A DNA stretch of 64,000 nucleotides from CATOSP01 sp965197545 (lineage in GTDB: Bacteria; Chloroflexota; Dehalococcoidia; Lucifugimonadales; UBA3495). The DNA is taken from the NCBI GenBank assembly GCA_965197545.1, contig CBDANJ010000008.1:372001-436000 (forward strand), read 5' to 3'. The notes under the pieces were generated by a model. It did not search any database, was not told the origin of the DNA, and saw nothing but the letters and a program-made list of their open reading frames with translations. Every line of letters starts with the position of its first letter. The first letter of the stretch is position 1. A program made the position numbers and the translations under genes. This document shows positions 33,277-42,625 of the stretch, one piece after another.

Positions 33277-34473
33277 ATGCCCGGTCCACTGGAAGGCAAG
33301 CACGTAGTCCTCGGCGTCACCGGGAGCATCGCCTGCTACAAGGCCATCGATCTGGCCAGCAAGCTTACCCAGGCGGGAGCCCTGGTCGACACGGTAATGA
33401 GTTACGGGGCCACCCAGTTCGTCACTCCCCTGGCGTTCAGGAGCATCACCCACCGGGCCGTCATTACCGACACCTATGACGCAAACTCCCAATTCAGCAT
33501 CGAGCACGTGGCCCTCGCGCACCAGGCCGACGTGGTAGTCATCGCCCCGGCCACCGCTCACTGTATCGCCAAATTGGCCCAGGGGTTGGCCGACGACCCA
33601 CTGACCACCACCATCATTGCCACCGCCGCTCCGGTGATGGTTGCCCCGGCAATGGACGCCAACATGTTCGACAACCCCGCCACACAGGAGAACGTGGCAA
33701 CCCTCAAGCGCAGAGGCGTGGTGATCGCAGGTCCGGCGCCCGGACGTTTGGCCTCTGGATTGATGGGAATGGGACGGTTGCTTGAGACGCCTGACTTGCT
33801 GGGTTACATCGCTTACACCCTGGGCAAGGACGCCGACATGAAGGGGCGAAAGATAGTCGTAAGCGCCGGCGGGACTATGGAACCCATCGACCCCGTGCGC
33901 GTGATTACGAACCACTCGTCGGGCAAGATGGGCTACGCTATTGCGGAGGCCGCCCGGGACCGGGGAGCCGACGTCGTCCTGGTCGCCGCATCTACCGCCC
34001 TTCCCGACCCGCCCTTGGTCAACGTCGTGCGGGTCCAGACGGCACAGCACATGTGCGACGAGGTCTTGCGGCAGGTGCAGAAAGCGGACGCCCTGATAAT
34101 GGCGGCGGCGGTTGCCGACTACCGGCCAGCCACGGAGGCCGACCAGAAGATAAAGAAGTCGGCGGACGAGTTGACCATCGAGTTGGCCAAGACCACCGAC
34201 ATCCTGGAAGCGGCCAGGGGCAACTTCGTGAAAGTTGGATTCGCTGCCGAAACCCAGGACCTCATTCGCAACGCCAGGGATAAGGTTACCCGGAAAGACC
34301 TGGACCTAATCGTCGCAAACGACCTGACCGATCCGGAGGCCGGGTTCGGCGTGGATACCAACAAGGTCACCTTCATCGACGGAGACCTGAAGGTCGAGGA
34401 GTTGCCGGTAATGACCAAATACGAGGTCAGCCAACGAATCCTCGACCGGGTTGTGGAGCTGTTTCCCGCCTGA
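33277..34473 (+). CDS. coaBC: Bifunctional phosphopantothenoylcysteine decarboxylase/phosphopantothenate-cysteine ligase
   Basis: A 398-residue fusion enzyme of coenzyme A synthesis. The N-terminal flavoprotein half (to about 180) has VTGSIACYKAIDLASKL, VVIAPATAHCIAKLAQGLAD and the PAMDANM motif. The C-terminal ligase half has SAGGTMEPIDPVRVITNHSS and GKMGYAIAEAA, then VANDLTDPEAGFGVDTNKV. It is cytoplasmic and follows coaX by 9 bases, so the two are certainly co-transcribed. Full length and intact. Confidence 0.95.
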   Translation: MPGPLEGKHVVLGVTGSIACYKAIDLASKLTQAGALVDTVMSYGATQFVTPLAFRSITHRAVITDTYDANSQFSIEHVALAHQADVVVIAPATAHCIAKLAQGLADDPLTTTIIATAAPVMVAPAMDANMFDNPATQENVATLKRRGVVIAGPAPGRLASGLMGMGRLLETPDLLGYIAYTLGKDADMKGRKIVVSAGGTMEPIDPVRVITNHSSGKMGYAIAEAARDRGADVVLVAASTALPDPPLVNVVRVQTAQHMCDEVLRQVQKADALIMAAAVADYRPATEADQKIKKSADELTIELAKTTDILEAARGNFVKVGFAAETQDLIRNARDKVTRKDLDLIVANDLTDPEAGFGVDTNKVTFIDGDLKVEELPVMTKYEVSQRILDRVVELFPA

Positions 34474-34485
34474 GCGGTTATCGAG

Positions 34486-35352
34486 TTAGCCGGAAACAGC
34501 GTCCTTGAAGCGCCGAATGGCGTCAATATGCTGGTCCGGCCCCTCCAGCCCCGCGCGCATGGTATTCACCGACAGGTGAGTTGCGCCTATTTCCTCCCAT
34601 GCGGCTGCGGCCTTGCCCCAGGAGTCCGCGTCTCCGCCCGCAATGCCGATCCTGCCCTCGATACCGATGGACATCGGGTCCCTACCGGCAGCCTCGGCAT
34701 GTTGGCGCATCAGGGCGATCTTCTCCTGGCCCTCGCTATCAGGTTGGAACTGGGGGAACCAACCGTCACCCATACGCCCAATCCGGCGGATAACCCGTTC
34801 GTGTCCTCCGCCAAACCAGATGGGTATGGGACGTTGCACTGGGAGGGGGTTGATCCCCGCATGAGTTACCCGGTGATAACGGCCCTCGAAATCGACGACC
34901 TCGTTGGTCCACAGTTCTCTCAGCAGCCGTACCTGCTCCACGCTTCGGCGTCCGCGGTTTGCGAAGTCCTCGCCCAGGGCCTCGTATTCCACGTGGTTCC
35001 AGCCGATTCCGACTCCAAGGCGTAGCCTTCCGCCGGTGAGCAGGTCTACTTCTGCCGCCTGTTTTGCGACCAGGGCGGTCTGGCGTTGGCCCAAGATCAG
35101 GACTTCGGTGGTGAACTTGATCTTCTCTGTGACGGCGGCAAGGTAGCCGAATAGTACAAAAGGCTCATGAAACATGTCCGTGGACCGGTACGGCCGCTCC
35201 CAGTTGGGATGCTTGCTGGCGTCCGCGCCCAACACGTGGTCGAATACCGGCATGTCCTCGTAACCCATCGCCTCGGCGGCCTGGGTGAAGTCGCGGACAC
35301 CGACCGGGTCGGACCCTATCTCCGTCTGCGGGAAAATGGCTCCAAGCTGCAT
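34486..35352 (-). CDS. LLM-class (luciferase-like, probably F420-dependent) oxidoreductase
   Basis: A 288-residue TIM-barrel flavin/F420 oxidoreductase. The ATG chosen has GAGGAGG 9 bases upstream. Hallmarks: QLGAIFPQTEIGSDP at the N-terminus, TEKIKFTTEVLILGQRQTAL, LTGGRLRLGVGIGWNHVEYE, RPIPIWFGGGHERVIRRIGR and DGWFPQF. This pattern belongs to the F420-dependent branch common in Actinobacteria and Chloroflexota, but cofactor use is inferred. It converges on coaBC with 12 bases between stops. Confidence 0.87.
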   Translation of the reverse strand: MQLGAIFPQTEIGSDPVGVRDFTQAAEAMGYEDMPVFDHVLGADASKHPNWERPYRSTDMFHEPFVLFGYLAAVTEKIKFTTEVLILGQRQTALVAKQAAEVDLLTGGRLRLGVGIGWNHVEYEALGEDFANRGRRSVEQVRLLRELWTNEVVDFEGRYHRVTHAGINPLPVQRPIPIWFGGGHERVIRRIGRMGDGWFPQFQPDSEGQEKIALMRQHAEAAGRDPMSIGIEGRIGIAGGDADSWGKAAAAWEEIGATHLSVNTMRAGLEGPDQHIDAIRRFKDAVSG

Positions 35353-35513
35353 AACTATCTCCTCCTCGGAATGTTGGACCCTCTCAAAAAGCAAGACAAG
35401 TATCCCGGCTCGTGGTTCCGCCGTCAACTCCGGACGGTGGACAACTCAGCGCCGCCGACGTAGTATTTTCCCATCAATTCGCGAATCCCACCCAGGGGCA
35501 GGGAGACGTCCAA

Positions 35514-36371
35514 ATGAAGGTTAAACGGTTTGACTGCAACCCAATCATTCACCTGAACTTGAGCCCCAGCCTGGACGGGAACATCAACGGCCCTTCACTG
35601 ATTGAAGCTCCGTCATGGCTACCGGACCCGCTTGGCAAATACTACCTTTACTTCGCCCACCACGCCGGCTCCTTCATCAGGCTGGCTTATTCCGGCCACC
35701 TGGAAGGGCCATGGAACATCTACGAACCCGGGACCCTGCAGATCGAGCAGTCCCACTGCTACAACCACGTGGCCTCACCGGACGTCCATGTAGACGATGA
35801 CAAACAGGAAATTCGCATGTACTACCACGGTTGGGTTGCCGATAGCGTGCAAAGGTCCAAGGTCGCCATATCCAGGGACGGTATCAACTTTGAAGCGTCC
35901 CCCGAAAGCCTGGGGCAACCATACTTCAGAGTATTCCAATGGCAGGGTTATCATTACGCAGTCGGAATGCCCGGCGTGTTCTACCGTTCCAAGGACGGCC
36001 TGACCGCCTTCGAAGAAGGGCCCACCCTCTTCCCAAGCAACATGCGCCACACCGCCCTGGACCTTCAGGAAAACACCTTGAAAGTCTATTACACCAACGC
36101 GGCGGACTCTCCGGAGCGGATATTCCTCTCAACTATCGACATTGGGGGAGACTGGACCGAGTGGAAGGCCACCGAGCCGGTGTTGGTCCTGGAGCCGGAG
36201 ACTGAATACGAGGGAGCGGAGTTGCCCTCTGCTCCTTCATCGCGTGGGCTGGTGATGGAAAAGGTCCGGCAGCTAAGGGACCCTGGAATCTTCAAGGAAG
36301 GCGGCGACACCTACCTTCTCTATTCCATTGCCGGCGAACAGGGAATCGCGATCGCCCGGATCGAATCCTAG
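35514..36371 (+). CDS. Five-bladed beta-propeller protein, glycosyl-hydrolase-43-like
   Basis: A 285-residue protein with AGGGAG before the ATG. The repeated pattern (KYYLYFAHHAGSFIRLAYS, IRMYYHGWVADSVQRSKVA, LKVYYTNAADSPERIFLST, TYLLYSIAGEQGIAIARIE) is the YYLYYA-type blade of GH43/GH117-like propellers. I cannot place the catalytic acid and base with confidence, so enzymatic activity is not claimed. No signal peptide. It runs alone after a divergent oxidoreductase gene. Confidence 0.7.
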   Translation: MKVKRFDCNPIIHLNLSPSLDGNINGPSLIEAPSWLPDPLGKYYLYFAHHAGSFIRLAYSGHLEGPWNIYEPGTLQIEQSHCYNHVASPDVHVDDDKQEIRMYYHGWVADSVQRSKVAISRDGINFEASPESLGQPYFRVFQWQGYHYAVGMPGVFYRSKDGLTAFEEGPTLFPSNMRHTALDLQENTLKVYYTNAADSPERIFLSTIDIGGDWTEWKATEPVLVLEPETEYEGAELPSAPSSRGLVMEKVRQLRDPGIFKEGGDTYLLYSIAGEQGIAIARIES

Positions 36372-36432
36372 CGGGCGTCAGCCCGGCGTTCCCATCGCTT
36401 GGGAAGCGGCTTCAGCGTAATTCCAATACGTC

Positions 36433-37158
36433 ATGATCGAAGAACAAATAGGGATAACCGTCGGCAATACAAAGATCACGGTCACAAAGTCGGCTCCGAA
36501 TTCAGGTGCTGCTAGAGGCGTGTTCATTTACGCACCGGGCGCGGGTTCCAATATAAACGACCCGTTCGGGCAACACCTACATCGTCGCTTACCTTGCGCC
36601 GGAATCACCCTCGTCCGGTTCCAATTCCCATACATGGAAGCGGGAAAACGGAGGCCCGACGCGCCTCGGCTGCTGGAAGACACCTGGCGGCATGTCCTGG
36701 AGCAAATACCGCTGGAACACCCCGTTGTGGTAGTTGGAGGGAGGTCAATGGGAGGCCGAATCGCTTCCCAGATGGTCGCTCAGGGCGTCAGGGTCAGCGG
36801 CCTCGCCCTGTTCGCTTACCCGCTTCGCCCCCCCACAAACCCGTCTAAGGTCCGGAATGAACACTTGCTGAGCCTAGATGTCCCCACGCTTTTCTGTTCC
36901 GGGACCCGGGACAATTTCGGAACACCCGACGAACTCAGGGAGGCGGCCTCGTTGGTCTCGCAGTCGACAGTACACTTACTTGAGGGCGCCGACCACGGTT
37001 TCAAAGTTCTCAAGAGAAGCGGCAGGACTCAAGAGGAAGTATGGGAGGAAGCGACCGCCTGTCTGGTGACGTGGTTTGAAACTGTTTCCCCCACCACGGA
37101 ACCCCTCAGTCCAGGGCCTTTTCATTCTCCCTCTCCCGTGGGGAGAGTGCTGGGGTGA
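36433..37158 (+). CDS. Alpha/beta hydrolase (Tex30/KANL3-like) whose C-terminus lies in a repeat element
   Basis: A 241-residue alpha/beta hydrolase with a complete-looking triad: Ser105 in GGRSMGGR, Asp160 in CSGTRDNFG and His188 in EGADHGF. The oxyanion region is FIYAPGAGSNINDPF. It resembles the small dienelactone hydrolase-like Tex30/KANL3 group. The last 16 codons and the stop (37,112-37,158) come from an inverted-repeat element (37,112-37,276), so the original C-terminus has been replaced by PGPFHSPSPVGRVLG. The triad is upstream of the junction, so the enzyme may still work. Confidence 0.82.
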   Translation: MIEEQIGITVGNTKITVTKSAPNSGAARGVFIYAPGAGSNINDPFGQHLHRRLPCAGITLVRFQFPYMEAGKRRPDAPRLLEDTWRHVLEQIPLEHPVVVVGGRSMGGRIASQMVAQGVRVSGLALFAYPLRPPTNPSKVRNEHLLSLDVPTLFCSGTRDNFGTPDELREAASLVSQSTVHLLEGADHGFKVLKRSGRTQEEVWEEATACLVTWFETVSPTTEPLSPGPFHSPSPVGRVLG

Positions 37159-37276
37159 GGGACAACTCTCCCTGCAATGGTAGTAGCTGCGGCAAGTCAG
37201 TTTGCGTGGAAACTCCCTCACCCTGACCCTCTCCCAGAGGGAGAGGGGACACCTTTCTGAAAATGAAAAGGCCCTG
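37112..37276. repeat. 165-bp inverted-repeat (MITE- or BIME-like) element
   Basis: The ends are perfect 15-bp inverted repeats (CAGGGCCTTTTCATT at 37,112-37,126 and its complement at 37,262-37,276). Inside, CCCTCTCCC/GGGAGAG/GGTGAGGGA blocks occur on both arms facing each other. It has no coding capacity. A similar arrangement is seen at 48,090-48,235. Confidence 0.72.
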
Positions 37277-37315
37277 CCCCCTAGTCACAAAATCTAGCAC
37301 AGCCACAGTCGCGGA

Positions 37316-37328
37316 GTGTATAATACAC
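37316..37328 (+). promoter_or_regulatory. -10 element upstream of tRNA-Gly
   Basis: TATAAT (37,319-37,324) within the palindrome GTGTATAATACAC, about 75 bp before the tRNA. No clear -35. Confidence 0.4.
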
Positions 37329-37397
37329 GGACGTTCCGGGACGCGACTTGGGCTATGAGTCAACGGTATCTCTCAGGTTCGACGTCCTGGACAGTGA

Positions 37398-37472
37398 GCG
37401 GAAGTGGCTCAGTGGTAGAGCATCTCCTTGCCAAGGAGAGGGTCGTGGGTTCGAATCCCATCTTCCGCTCCA
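37398..37472 (+). tRNA. tRNA-Gly (GCC)
   Basis: A 75-base tRNA with encoded CCA. The acceptor stem GCGGAAG pairs with CTTCCGC, the D stem is GCTC/GAGC, the anticodon stem TCTCC/GGAGA encloses TTGCCAA (anticodon GCC), and the T arm is GTGGG-TTCGAAT-CCCAT. All stems pair perfectly, and the discriminator base is T. Confidence 0.97.
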
Positions 37473-37562
37473 ACTCCCCTTACACCCATCTCCCTCGGTC
37501 ATTGCCCTGACACAGTTTGTCTTTGATCTGACGGCCAAATTCCTCGCGCTTAGGGTGAAATC

Positions 37563-38060
37563 ATGTGGGTCATGCCATTGACTCTCCTAACCATCTCCGC
37601 CCTGTTCCTTATGGCCTGTGCCGGAAGCGCCGCTCCTGCCTCCCCCACACAAGAAACATCTACCACCACACCGACAAAGACGAACGAGCTGCGGACCGGC
37701 CAGACTGCAATGGGAATAGAGCGCGAGTTGGAAGGCATCGACATCAAGATTGACGAGTGCGCGTGGTCTCAACCAGACGGTGGCGGTGACCCGGAGATAA
37801 ACGTTACCTTCACCTTGAATAACGCCTCCGGCGAACAGCTATTCACAACCTACCGCCTGCAAAATAGCTACGGGACCATCTACAAAAAGGCGGGGGTCGG
37901 CGGGGACCTGACGGTGAACGATGGGGAATCCGGCGCTCGCACCCTCACCACAGACAAGTTCGACGTAGGCTCCGAGGACATCGACCTGGTCGTGTCCATC
38001 GAGCGTTTCCAGGACCGCACTCACGAGACGGTCCCCGTTGGCCAATGCACGGGACCGTAA
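37563..38060 (+). CDS. Small lipoprotein of unknown function
   Basis: A 165-residue protein starting with a lipoprotein signal (MPLTLLTISALFLMAC, Cys near residue 19) followed by a Thr/Pro-rich linker. The remaining 110 residues have INVTFTLNNASGEQL and DLVVSIERFQDRTHETVPVG, a beta-sandwich-like pattern similar to FxLYD-type extracellular domains. A short Shine-Dalgarno (AGGGTGA) precedes the ATG. The role is unknown. Confidence 0.65.
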   Translation: MWVMPLTLLTISALFLMACAGSAAPASPTQETSTTTPTKTNELRTGQTAMGIERELEGIDIKIDECAWSQPDGGGDPEINVTFTLNNASGEQLFTTYRLQNSYGTIYKKAGVGGDLTVNDGESGARTLTTDKFDVGSEDIDLVVSIERFQDRTHETVPVGQCTGP

Positions 38061-38082
38061 TCTGAGGACTGACAACCCCCGC

Positions 38083-38903
38083 TCAGTTCTTGATCAACAT
38101 CCCCGGCTGGCAGTGGCGGCAGTAGCTGGTGATCCGTTGGTTTGCGTTCAATTGGGTAAGGTTTTCGCCGCAACTGGGGCAGGGCTGTCCTCCCCTGCGG
38201 TACACCTTTAGGAAGCCCCGAATCTTGACGTGTATAACGTCTCCCATTCGCTCTCGAAGGACTTCCCGCGCCTCTTCCACGACTAACCTGGACTGCTCAT
38301 AAAGGCGTGCCTGGTCGTCCTTACTCAACGAACGGGCCTTGCGGAAGGGAGAGATACCGGCGGCGAACAGTATCTCATCCGAGTAGGCGTTTCCAATCCC
38401 TGAAATAAACGCTCCCCGTGTGAGCACCCCCTTGATTTCACCGTGGAACCGCTTCAACCTGCTCTGAAACTCCTCGAACGCTATGCCTTCCAGAACGTCC
38501 GGACCATGTTCCTGCAGACGGGGCACCTCTGGTATATGCTCTTCGCTCACATAATAGACCAGCCCATCTGCCGGTCGTCTAAGTACCTGAGCTCCGGACC
38601 GTCGTCCAGAATCAGCGTAAAGCAAGTCTTCTTCAATACCCGGGCCGACGATTGGCAGTATTGGATTGCCCCGGTGAGCATCGGATTGACCACCAACCAT
38701 CGCTGTCCCTCGAGTTCGCCCAGCAGGAACTTACCCCGCCGATGGAACTCCCCAAAGGCGCGTCCCGCAACGTCGGACGGAAAATCGCCAGCCAGAGACC
38801 GGAGCACCGTGGGACGAAGCACTTTGGCCGATGCCACCCGCTGTCCTTGGACTCGTTCATTGAGGAACTCCTTGATGACTTCGAGGTCTGGCGCTTCAGG
38901 CAT
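38083..38903 (-). pseudogene. mutM: Formamidopyrimidine-DNA glycosylase, split by a one-base frameshift
   Basis: Two overlapping frames together encode a normal-length (about 273 residue) Fpg/MutM, the base-excision enzyme for oxidised purines. The first frame has MPEAPDLE with catalytic Pro2/Glu3, and HRRGKFLLGEL with the conserved Lys. The second has GIGNAYSDEILFAAGISPFR and a C-terminal zinc finger CPSCGENL...CRHCQ. The junction is in a C-run at 38,563-38,565 (GGG in the coding sense), where one base appears missing: the first frame reads LDDRQMGWSIM then stop, the second resumes at LVYYVSEE. Every functional motif is present, so this is either a recent mutation or a consensus error. Confidence 0.88.
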
Positions 38904-39109
38904 GGCTACCTCCGAGCACCCATGGCGGTTCTATGGCTCTGTTAGGTCAAATGTGGATAGCGATAGGCCCGATGTCAACCATAACAATACTAATGCGCTC
39001 CGCGCTCTGTACCACTCCCACTCCAGGCGATATAATCACTGCGCCAACGGAGTTCCAGACTGAGATTCGGACTTGGCCAGTTAAAAGTCCTGTCAAGGGA
39101 GTAGATACC

Positions 39110-39559
39110 ATGCCAGACCGAAACCACACCTCCTGGGTACACGGCACCACCATGCAGATCGAGTACCCCAACCGGGTCACCTCGGTGCGGCACACCGGCC
39201 CGTTCGTTCGCATCGAAGGTTCAGAAGGCCAAAATACATGGGTCCACTTTCCCGTGCCCACTCCCGCCGTCGTCAACGGCTCGAGGACCAAGGCCGACGC
39301 GGCCCTGGTCAGCTTCCGCACCCGTTCCCACGCCATCGTACACGAAGTCATAGTCTACGACGGAGAGAAACGCATCGCGGAGCACATGGACCTGGGACTG
39401 GAGGGAGACCACCTGGACGGCAGGTTTGAGATCCCGGGTTCCCCGGAAGTCGATAAGGGCCTGAACATCACAGTGGGCGTCATGTTCAAGGACAAGGCTC
39501 CGGACACCCGCGCGCTTCAGATAGAGATCGTCGGGGCTGGCATAGAATTCGCCGGTTAA
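39110..39559 (+). CDS. Hypothetical beta-rich protein
   Basis: A 149-residue protein with AAGGGAG before the ATG. Strand-like segments (TSVRHTGPFVRIEGSEG, NTWVHFPVPTPAVVNG, ALVSFRTRSHAIVHEVIVYD) suggest a beta-sandwich. No membrane or signal region. I do not recognise the family. A preceding in-frame extension to 38,933 lacks a ribosome site and is rejected. Confidence 0.6.
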   Translation: MPDRNHTSWVHGTTMQIEYPNRVTSVRHTGPFVRIEGSEGQNTWVHFPVPTPAVVNGSRTKADAALVSFRTRSHAIVHEVIVYDGEKRIAEHMDLGLEGDHLDGRFEIPGSPEVDKGLNITVGVMFKDKAPDTRALQIEIVGAGIEFAG

Positions 39560-39574
39560 CGGCCCGCTCCCTGC

Positions 39575-40858
39575 CTACATTCCGGCTAGGTGGAAGATCC
39601 AGCCCAAAACCCCTGCGCCAACGATGGCCAGTGGGGCGGGAATGCGGAAAAACGTCACAGCCCCGAACGCCAGCAGGGCAATCGCCGCGTCCGCCGGTGT
39701 GTGTACCGCACGGTCCCAAAGAAGGAACACCGCCGCTACCACGAGTCCGATGGCGGTCGCATTGACCCCGGCCAACGTCGAACTCACCAGGGGACGGGTG
39801 CGGACTTTCTCCCAAAAGGGCAACACCGCGTAGATCACCAGTATCCCCGGCAGAAAGAGCCCGGCGAAGGCTATCAACGCGCCGGGCACTCCCCAATGCA
39901 CCGCGCCCAGGTACGCGCTGAAGCTGAACATCGGACCCGGCAACGCCAGCATCAAAGCGAACCCGTCCAGAAATTCCTCTTCCGTCACCCAACCCGGCGT
40001 GACCACTTCGGTCAGCATCATGGGCAACACCACCTGCCCGCCGCCGAACACCAGAGACCCCATCCTGTAGTAGGACTCGGCCAACGCCAGTGGCGTCCAA
40101 TCGAAGTAGGCCCTGGCCACTATCAGCCCGCCCAGCAGCCCGAAGAACAGCGCCAGCAGCAGTCCCCCCACCACCGGCGAAATCCCCAAGTTTGCCAGCG
40201 GACGGTCCGCCGTTTCCTCAGCGGCTTGAGACTGTTGACCTCGCAAAGCAATGGCGGTTACCAATCCTCCCGCAGCCAGCGCCGCCGGGAAAACCCAGGG
40301 TTGCCGCCACAACACGGCAACCGCCGCTCCAAACAACATCAACCCCATCGTCAATCGGGTATTGACTACGACTCTCCCCAGTCTCCAGGCCGCCTGCGCC
40401 ACCAGAGCCACCGCCCCTGCCCCTACTCCATCCAACCACACTGGGCGGTTATCGGCTGAGAGAAACTGCGCAACCCCCAGCCCCGCTAACGCCATCACTA
40501 ACACGGCCGGGTAGAGAAAGCAGAAAAAAGCCAACAACCCGCCCAGAGGCCCAGCCCGCGCCGTACCCACGGCCACAACCATCTGAGTGGAGGTGGGACC
40601 AGGCAACCCCTGGCCCAGACCCAGCAGCTCAACGAAGCGGCGGGCGTCCAGCCATTGCCGCCGCTCCACGAACCGCTCCTGGAGCAACGCTATGTGGGCC
40701 TGAGGGCCGCCGAAGGCAATCCAACCCAGCGGTAGGAACGCCCACACCACCTCCGCGAGACGGCGGGCGTAGGATGGCAAAGGCGGTGGCGAACCGCCCC
40801 CGCTGGTGATTTCAGTTGGTAAGGATCCTTCTTCGGGTTGAGGTGTAGGTTGTGTCAA
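39575..40858 (-). CDS. chrA: Chromate transporter, ChrA (CHR family), two-domain form
   Basis: A 427-residue membrane protein of the CHR family, which exports chromate or relatives. It starts at TTG with GGAGG 4 bases upstream. The duplicated domains each carry the family signature (FGGPQAHIALLQERFVERRQ, LGLGQGLPGPTSTQMVVAVG in the first; FGGGQVVLPMMLTEVV and ALPGPMFSFSAYLGAV in the second). About 10 membrane segments are visible. An N-terminal Pro/Gly-rich tail of 30 residues is cytoplasmic. It stands alone, divergent from an aldehyde dehydrogenase. Confidence 0.92.
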   Translation of the reverse strand: MTQPTPQPEEGSLPTEITSGGGSPPPLPSYARRLAEVVWAFLPLGWIAFGGPQAHIALLQERFVERRQWLDARRFVELLGLGQGLPGPTSTQMVVAVGTARAGPLGGLLAFFCFLYPAVLVMALAGLGVAQFLSADNRPVWLDGVGAGAVALVAQAAWRLGRVVVNTRLTMGLMLFGAAVAVLWRQPWVFPAALAAGGLVTAIALRGQQSQAAEETADRPLANLGISPVVGGLLLALFFGLLGGLIVARAYFDWTPLALAESYYRMGSLVFGGGQVVLPMMLTEVVTPGWVTEEEFLDGFALMLALPGPMFSFSAYLGAVHWGVPGALIAFAGLFLPGILVIYAVLPFWEKVRTRPLVSSTLAGVNATAIGLVVAAVFLLWDRAVHTPADAAIALLAFGAVTFFRIPAPLAIVGAGVLGWIFHLAGM

Positions 40859-40984
40859 ATTTCCTCCTGGTTGAGCCGCGGCTGTGCCGTCTCGTGATAC
40901 CGCTTGCCGTCTCCGATTAGGGATGATAACTTACCCGCAAACCACAGGCCTTTCGGAAGGAATGTTAAGGCTCGAGGAGTCGGA

Positions 40985-42481
40985 ATGACAACTTCAGGCG
41001 TCACCACACACAAGAACTTCATTGGCGGTAAGTGGGTAGAGTCGGTATCCGGACGGACCTACCAGGTGTATAACCCCGCGCACAAGACCGAGTCAGTCGG
41101 AGAATTCCAGACCTCCAATGCCGACGACGCCCTCACCGCGGTCGCCGCCGCTAAGGACGCTCTGGCCGGCTGGGCCAACACCCCCGCTCCTGTGCGTGCT
41201 GGCATCTTGTTCCGCGCCCTGGAAGTGATGGGCCGCAGGGCCGACGACATAGCCCGCACCATCACCGTCGAAGAGGGCAAACCCATAGGCGACGCCCAGG
41301 GCGAAGTAAAGCGGGCCATGAACATCATCGAGTATGCCGCAGGAGAGGGCCGTCGAATGTTCGGCTACACCACGCCTTCCGAACTCCCCAACACGGTGGC
41401 CTATACCATCAAGCGCCCCGTGGGAGTCGTGGGAATCATTACTCCTTGGAATTTCCCCATCGCCATCCCCACCTGGAAGATCGCACCTGCGCTGATCTGC
41501 GGCAACGCCCTGGTGTTCAAACCGGCGTCTTCCACCCCCCTCAGCGCCACCAAGCTGGCGGAGGTGTTCGAGGAAGCCGGGCTTCCCCCGGGAGTCCTGA
41601 ACCTGGTAACCGGCCCCGGAGGACAGGTCGGCAACGCTTTGGTGGAAAGCCCCGACGTAAAGGGCATCTCCTTCACCGGATCGACGGAAATCGGCACCGA
41701 GCTATACGGCAACGGCGCCCGGTTGCTCAAGAAGGTCCAAGCGGAAATGGGCGGCAAGAACGCGGTCATCCTGTTGGCCGACGCGGACATGGACAAGGCC
41801 CTGGGAGGCATAGTCCAGGGAGCTTTCGGCTCCACCGGCCAGCGTTGCACCGCCACCAGCCGCGTCATCGTTGAAGAATCGGTCTACGACGAGTTTATGC
41901 ACGGCCTCATCGACCGCACCAGCAAGCTCAAAATCGGTGACGGCATTGACCCCTCGGTGGACGTTTCTCCGCTTTCCAGCCAGAGCCAGTATGACACGGT
42001 GTTGGAGTACATCGGCGTTGGCACAGAGGAAGGCGCGAACCTGGCCTACGGCGGCAACGGATTGACCAGCGGTGACTACGGCCAGGGATTCTACATCGAG
42101 CCCACGGTCTTCACCGACGTTTCTCCCGACATGCGGATTGCCAAAGAGGAAATCTTCGGCCCGGTGTTAACCGTGTTCAAGGCCAAGGACCTGGAAGACG
42201 CGATCCAGATATCCAACAGCGTGGAATTCGGCCTTTCGTCCTCGGTCTACACCAGGGACCTGACCCGCGCGTTCGAGTACATCAACACCGTGGAGACCGG
42301 CATGGTCCACGTCAACGCGCCAACCCTCGGCGGCGAGGTCCACCTTCCTTTTGGCGGCCTAAAAGCCTCCGGCGTAGGCCAGCGGGAGCAGGGCACCGAA
42401 GCCTTCGACTTCTTCACCGAGACCATCACGGTCTACATAGACCACGCCGCCGCGGCCCGCCAACAGGCGAGGTTTATCTAG
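40985..42481 (+). CDS. NAD(P)-dependent aldehyde dehydrogenase
   Basis: A 498-residue enzyme of the ALDH superfamily. The start has GAGGAG upstream; a reading from 40,904 adds 27 unlikely residues. Motifs are complete: the nucleotide-binding start PWNFPIAIPTWKIAPALICG, GSTEIGTELYG, catalytic Glu near 254 (AEMGGKNAV), catalytic Cys near 288 (GQRCTATSRVIV) and EEIFGPVLTVFK. The sequence is of the kind annotated as 2,5-dioxovalerate or succinate-semialdehyde dehydrogenase; substrate is not assigned. It is a single gene. Confidence 0.92.
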   Translation: MTTSGVTTHKNFIGGKWVESVSGRTYQVYNPAHKTESVGEFQTSNADDALTAVAAAKDALAGWANTPAPVRAGILFRALEVMGRRADDIARTITVEEGKPIGDAQGEVKRAMNIIEYAAGEGRRMFGYTTPSELPNTVAYTIKRPVGVVGIITPWNFPIAIPTWKIAPALICGNALVFKPASSTPLSATKLAEVFEEAGLPPGVLNLVTGPGGQVGNALVESPDVKGISFTGSTEIGTELYGNGARLLKKVQAEMGGKNAVILLADADMDKALGGIVQGAFGSTGQRCTATSRVIVEESVYDEFMHGLIDRTSKLKIGDGIDPSVDVSPLSSQSQYDTVLEYIGVGTEEGANLAYGGNGLTSGDYGQGFYIEPTVFTDVSPDMRIAKEEIFGPVLTVFKAKDLEDAIQISNSVEFGLSSSVYTRDLTRAFEYINTVETGMVHVNAPTLGGEVHLPFGGLKASGVGQREQGTEAFDFFTETITVYIDHAAAARQQARFI

Positions 42482-42625
42482 GGTTCGGCAAGCTTGCAAT
42501 ATCTCGTTCGGAAACCCTTCCACGATCCGATGGATTCGACCTGCGTGATTGGACCCCACAGTTAGTTTATGGCGGCAACCTTTCGGCGTTACAATAGTTG
42601 GGCACTGCTAGAGCAACGATATTAG

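Noticed and set aside
32938..34050. 370-codon minus-strand frame opposite coaX/coaBC
   Set aside because: Gly/His/Asp-rich antisense frame crossing two well-supported genes.
39590..40459. 289-codon plus-strand frame opposite the chromate transporter
   Set aside because: Gln/Arg/His-rich translation typical of antisense to a membrane protein gene.
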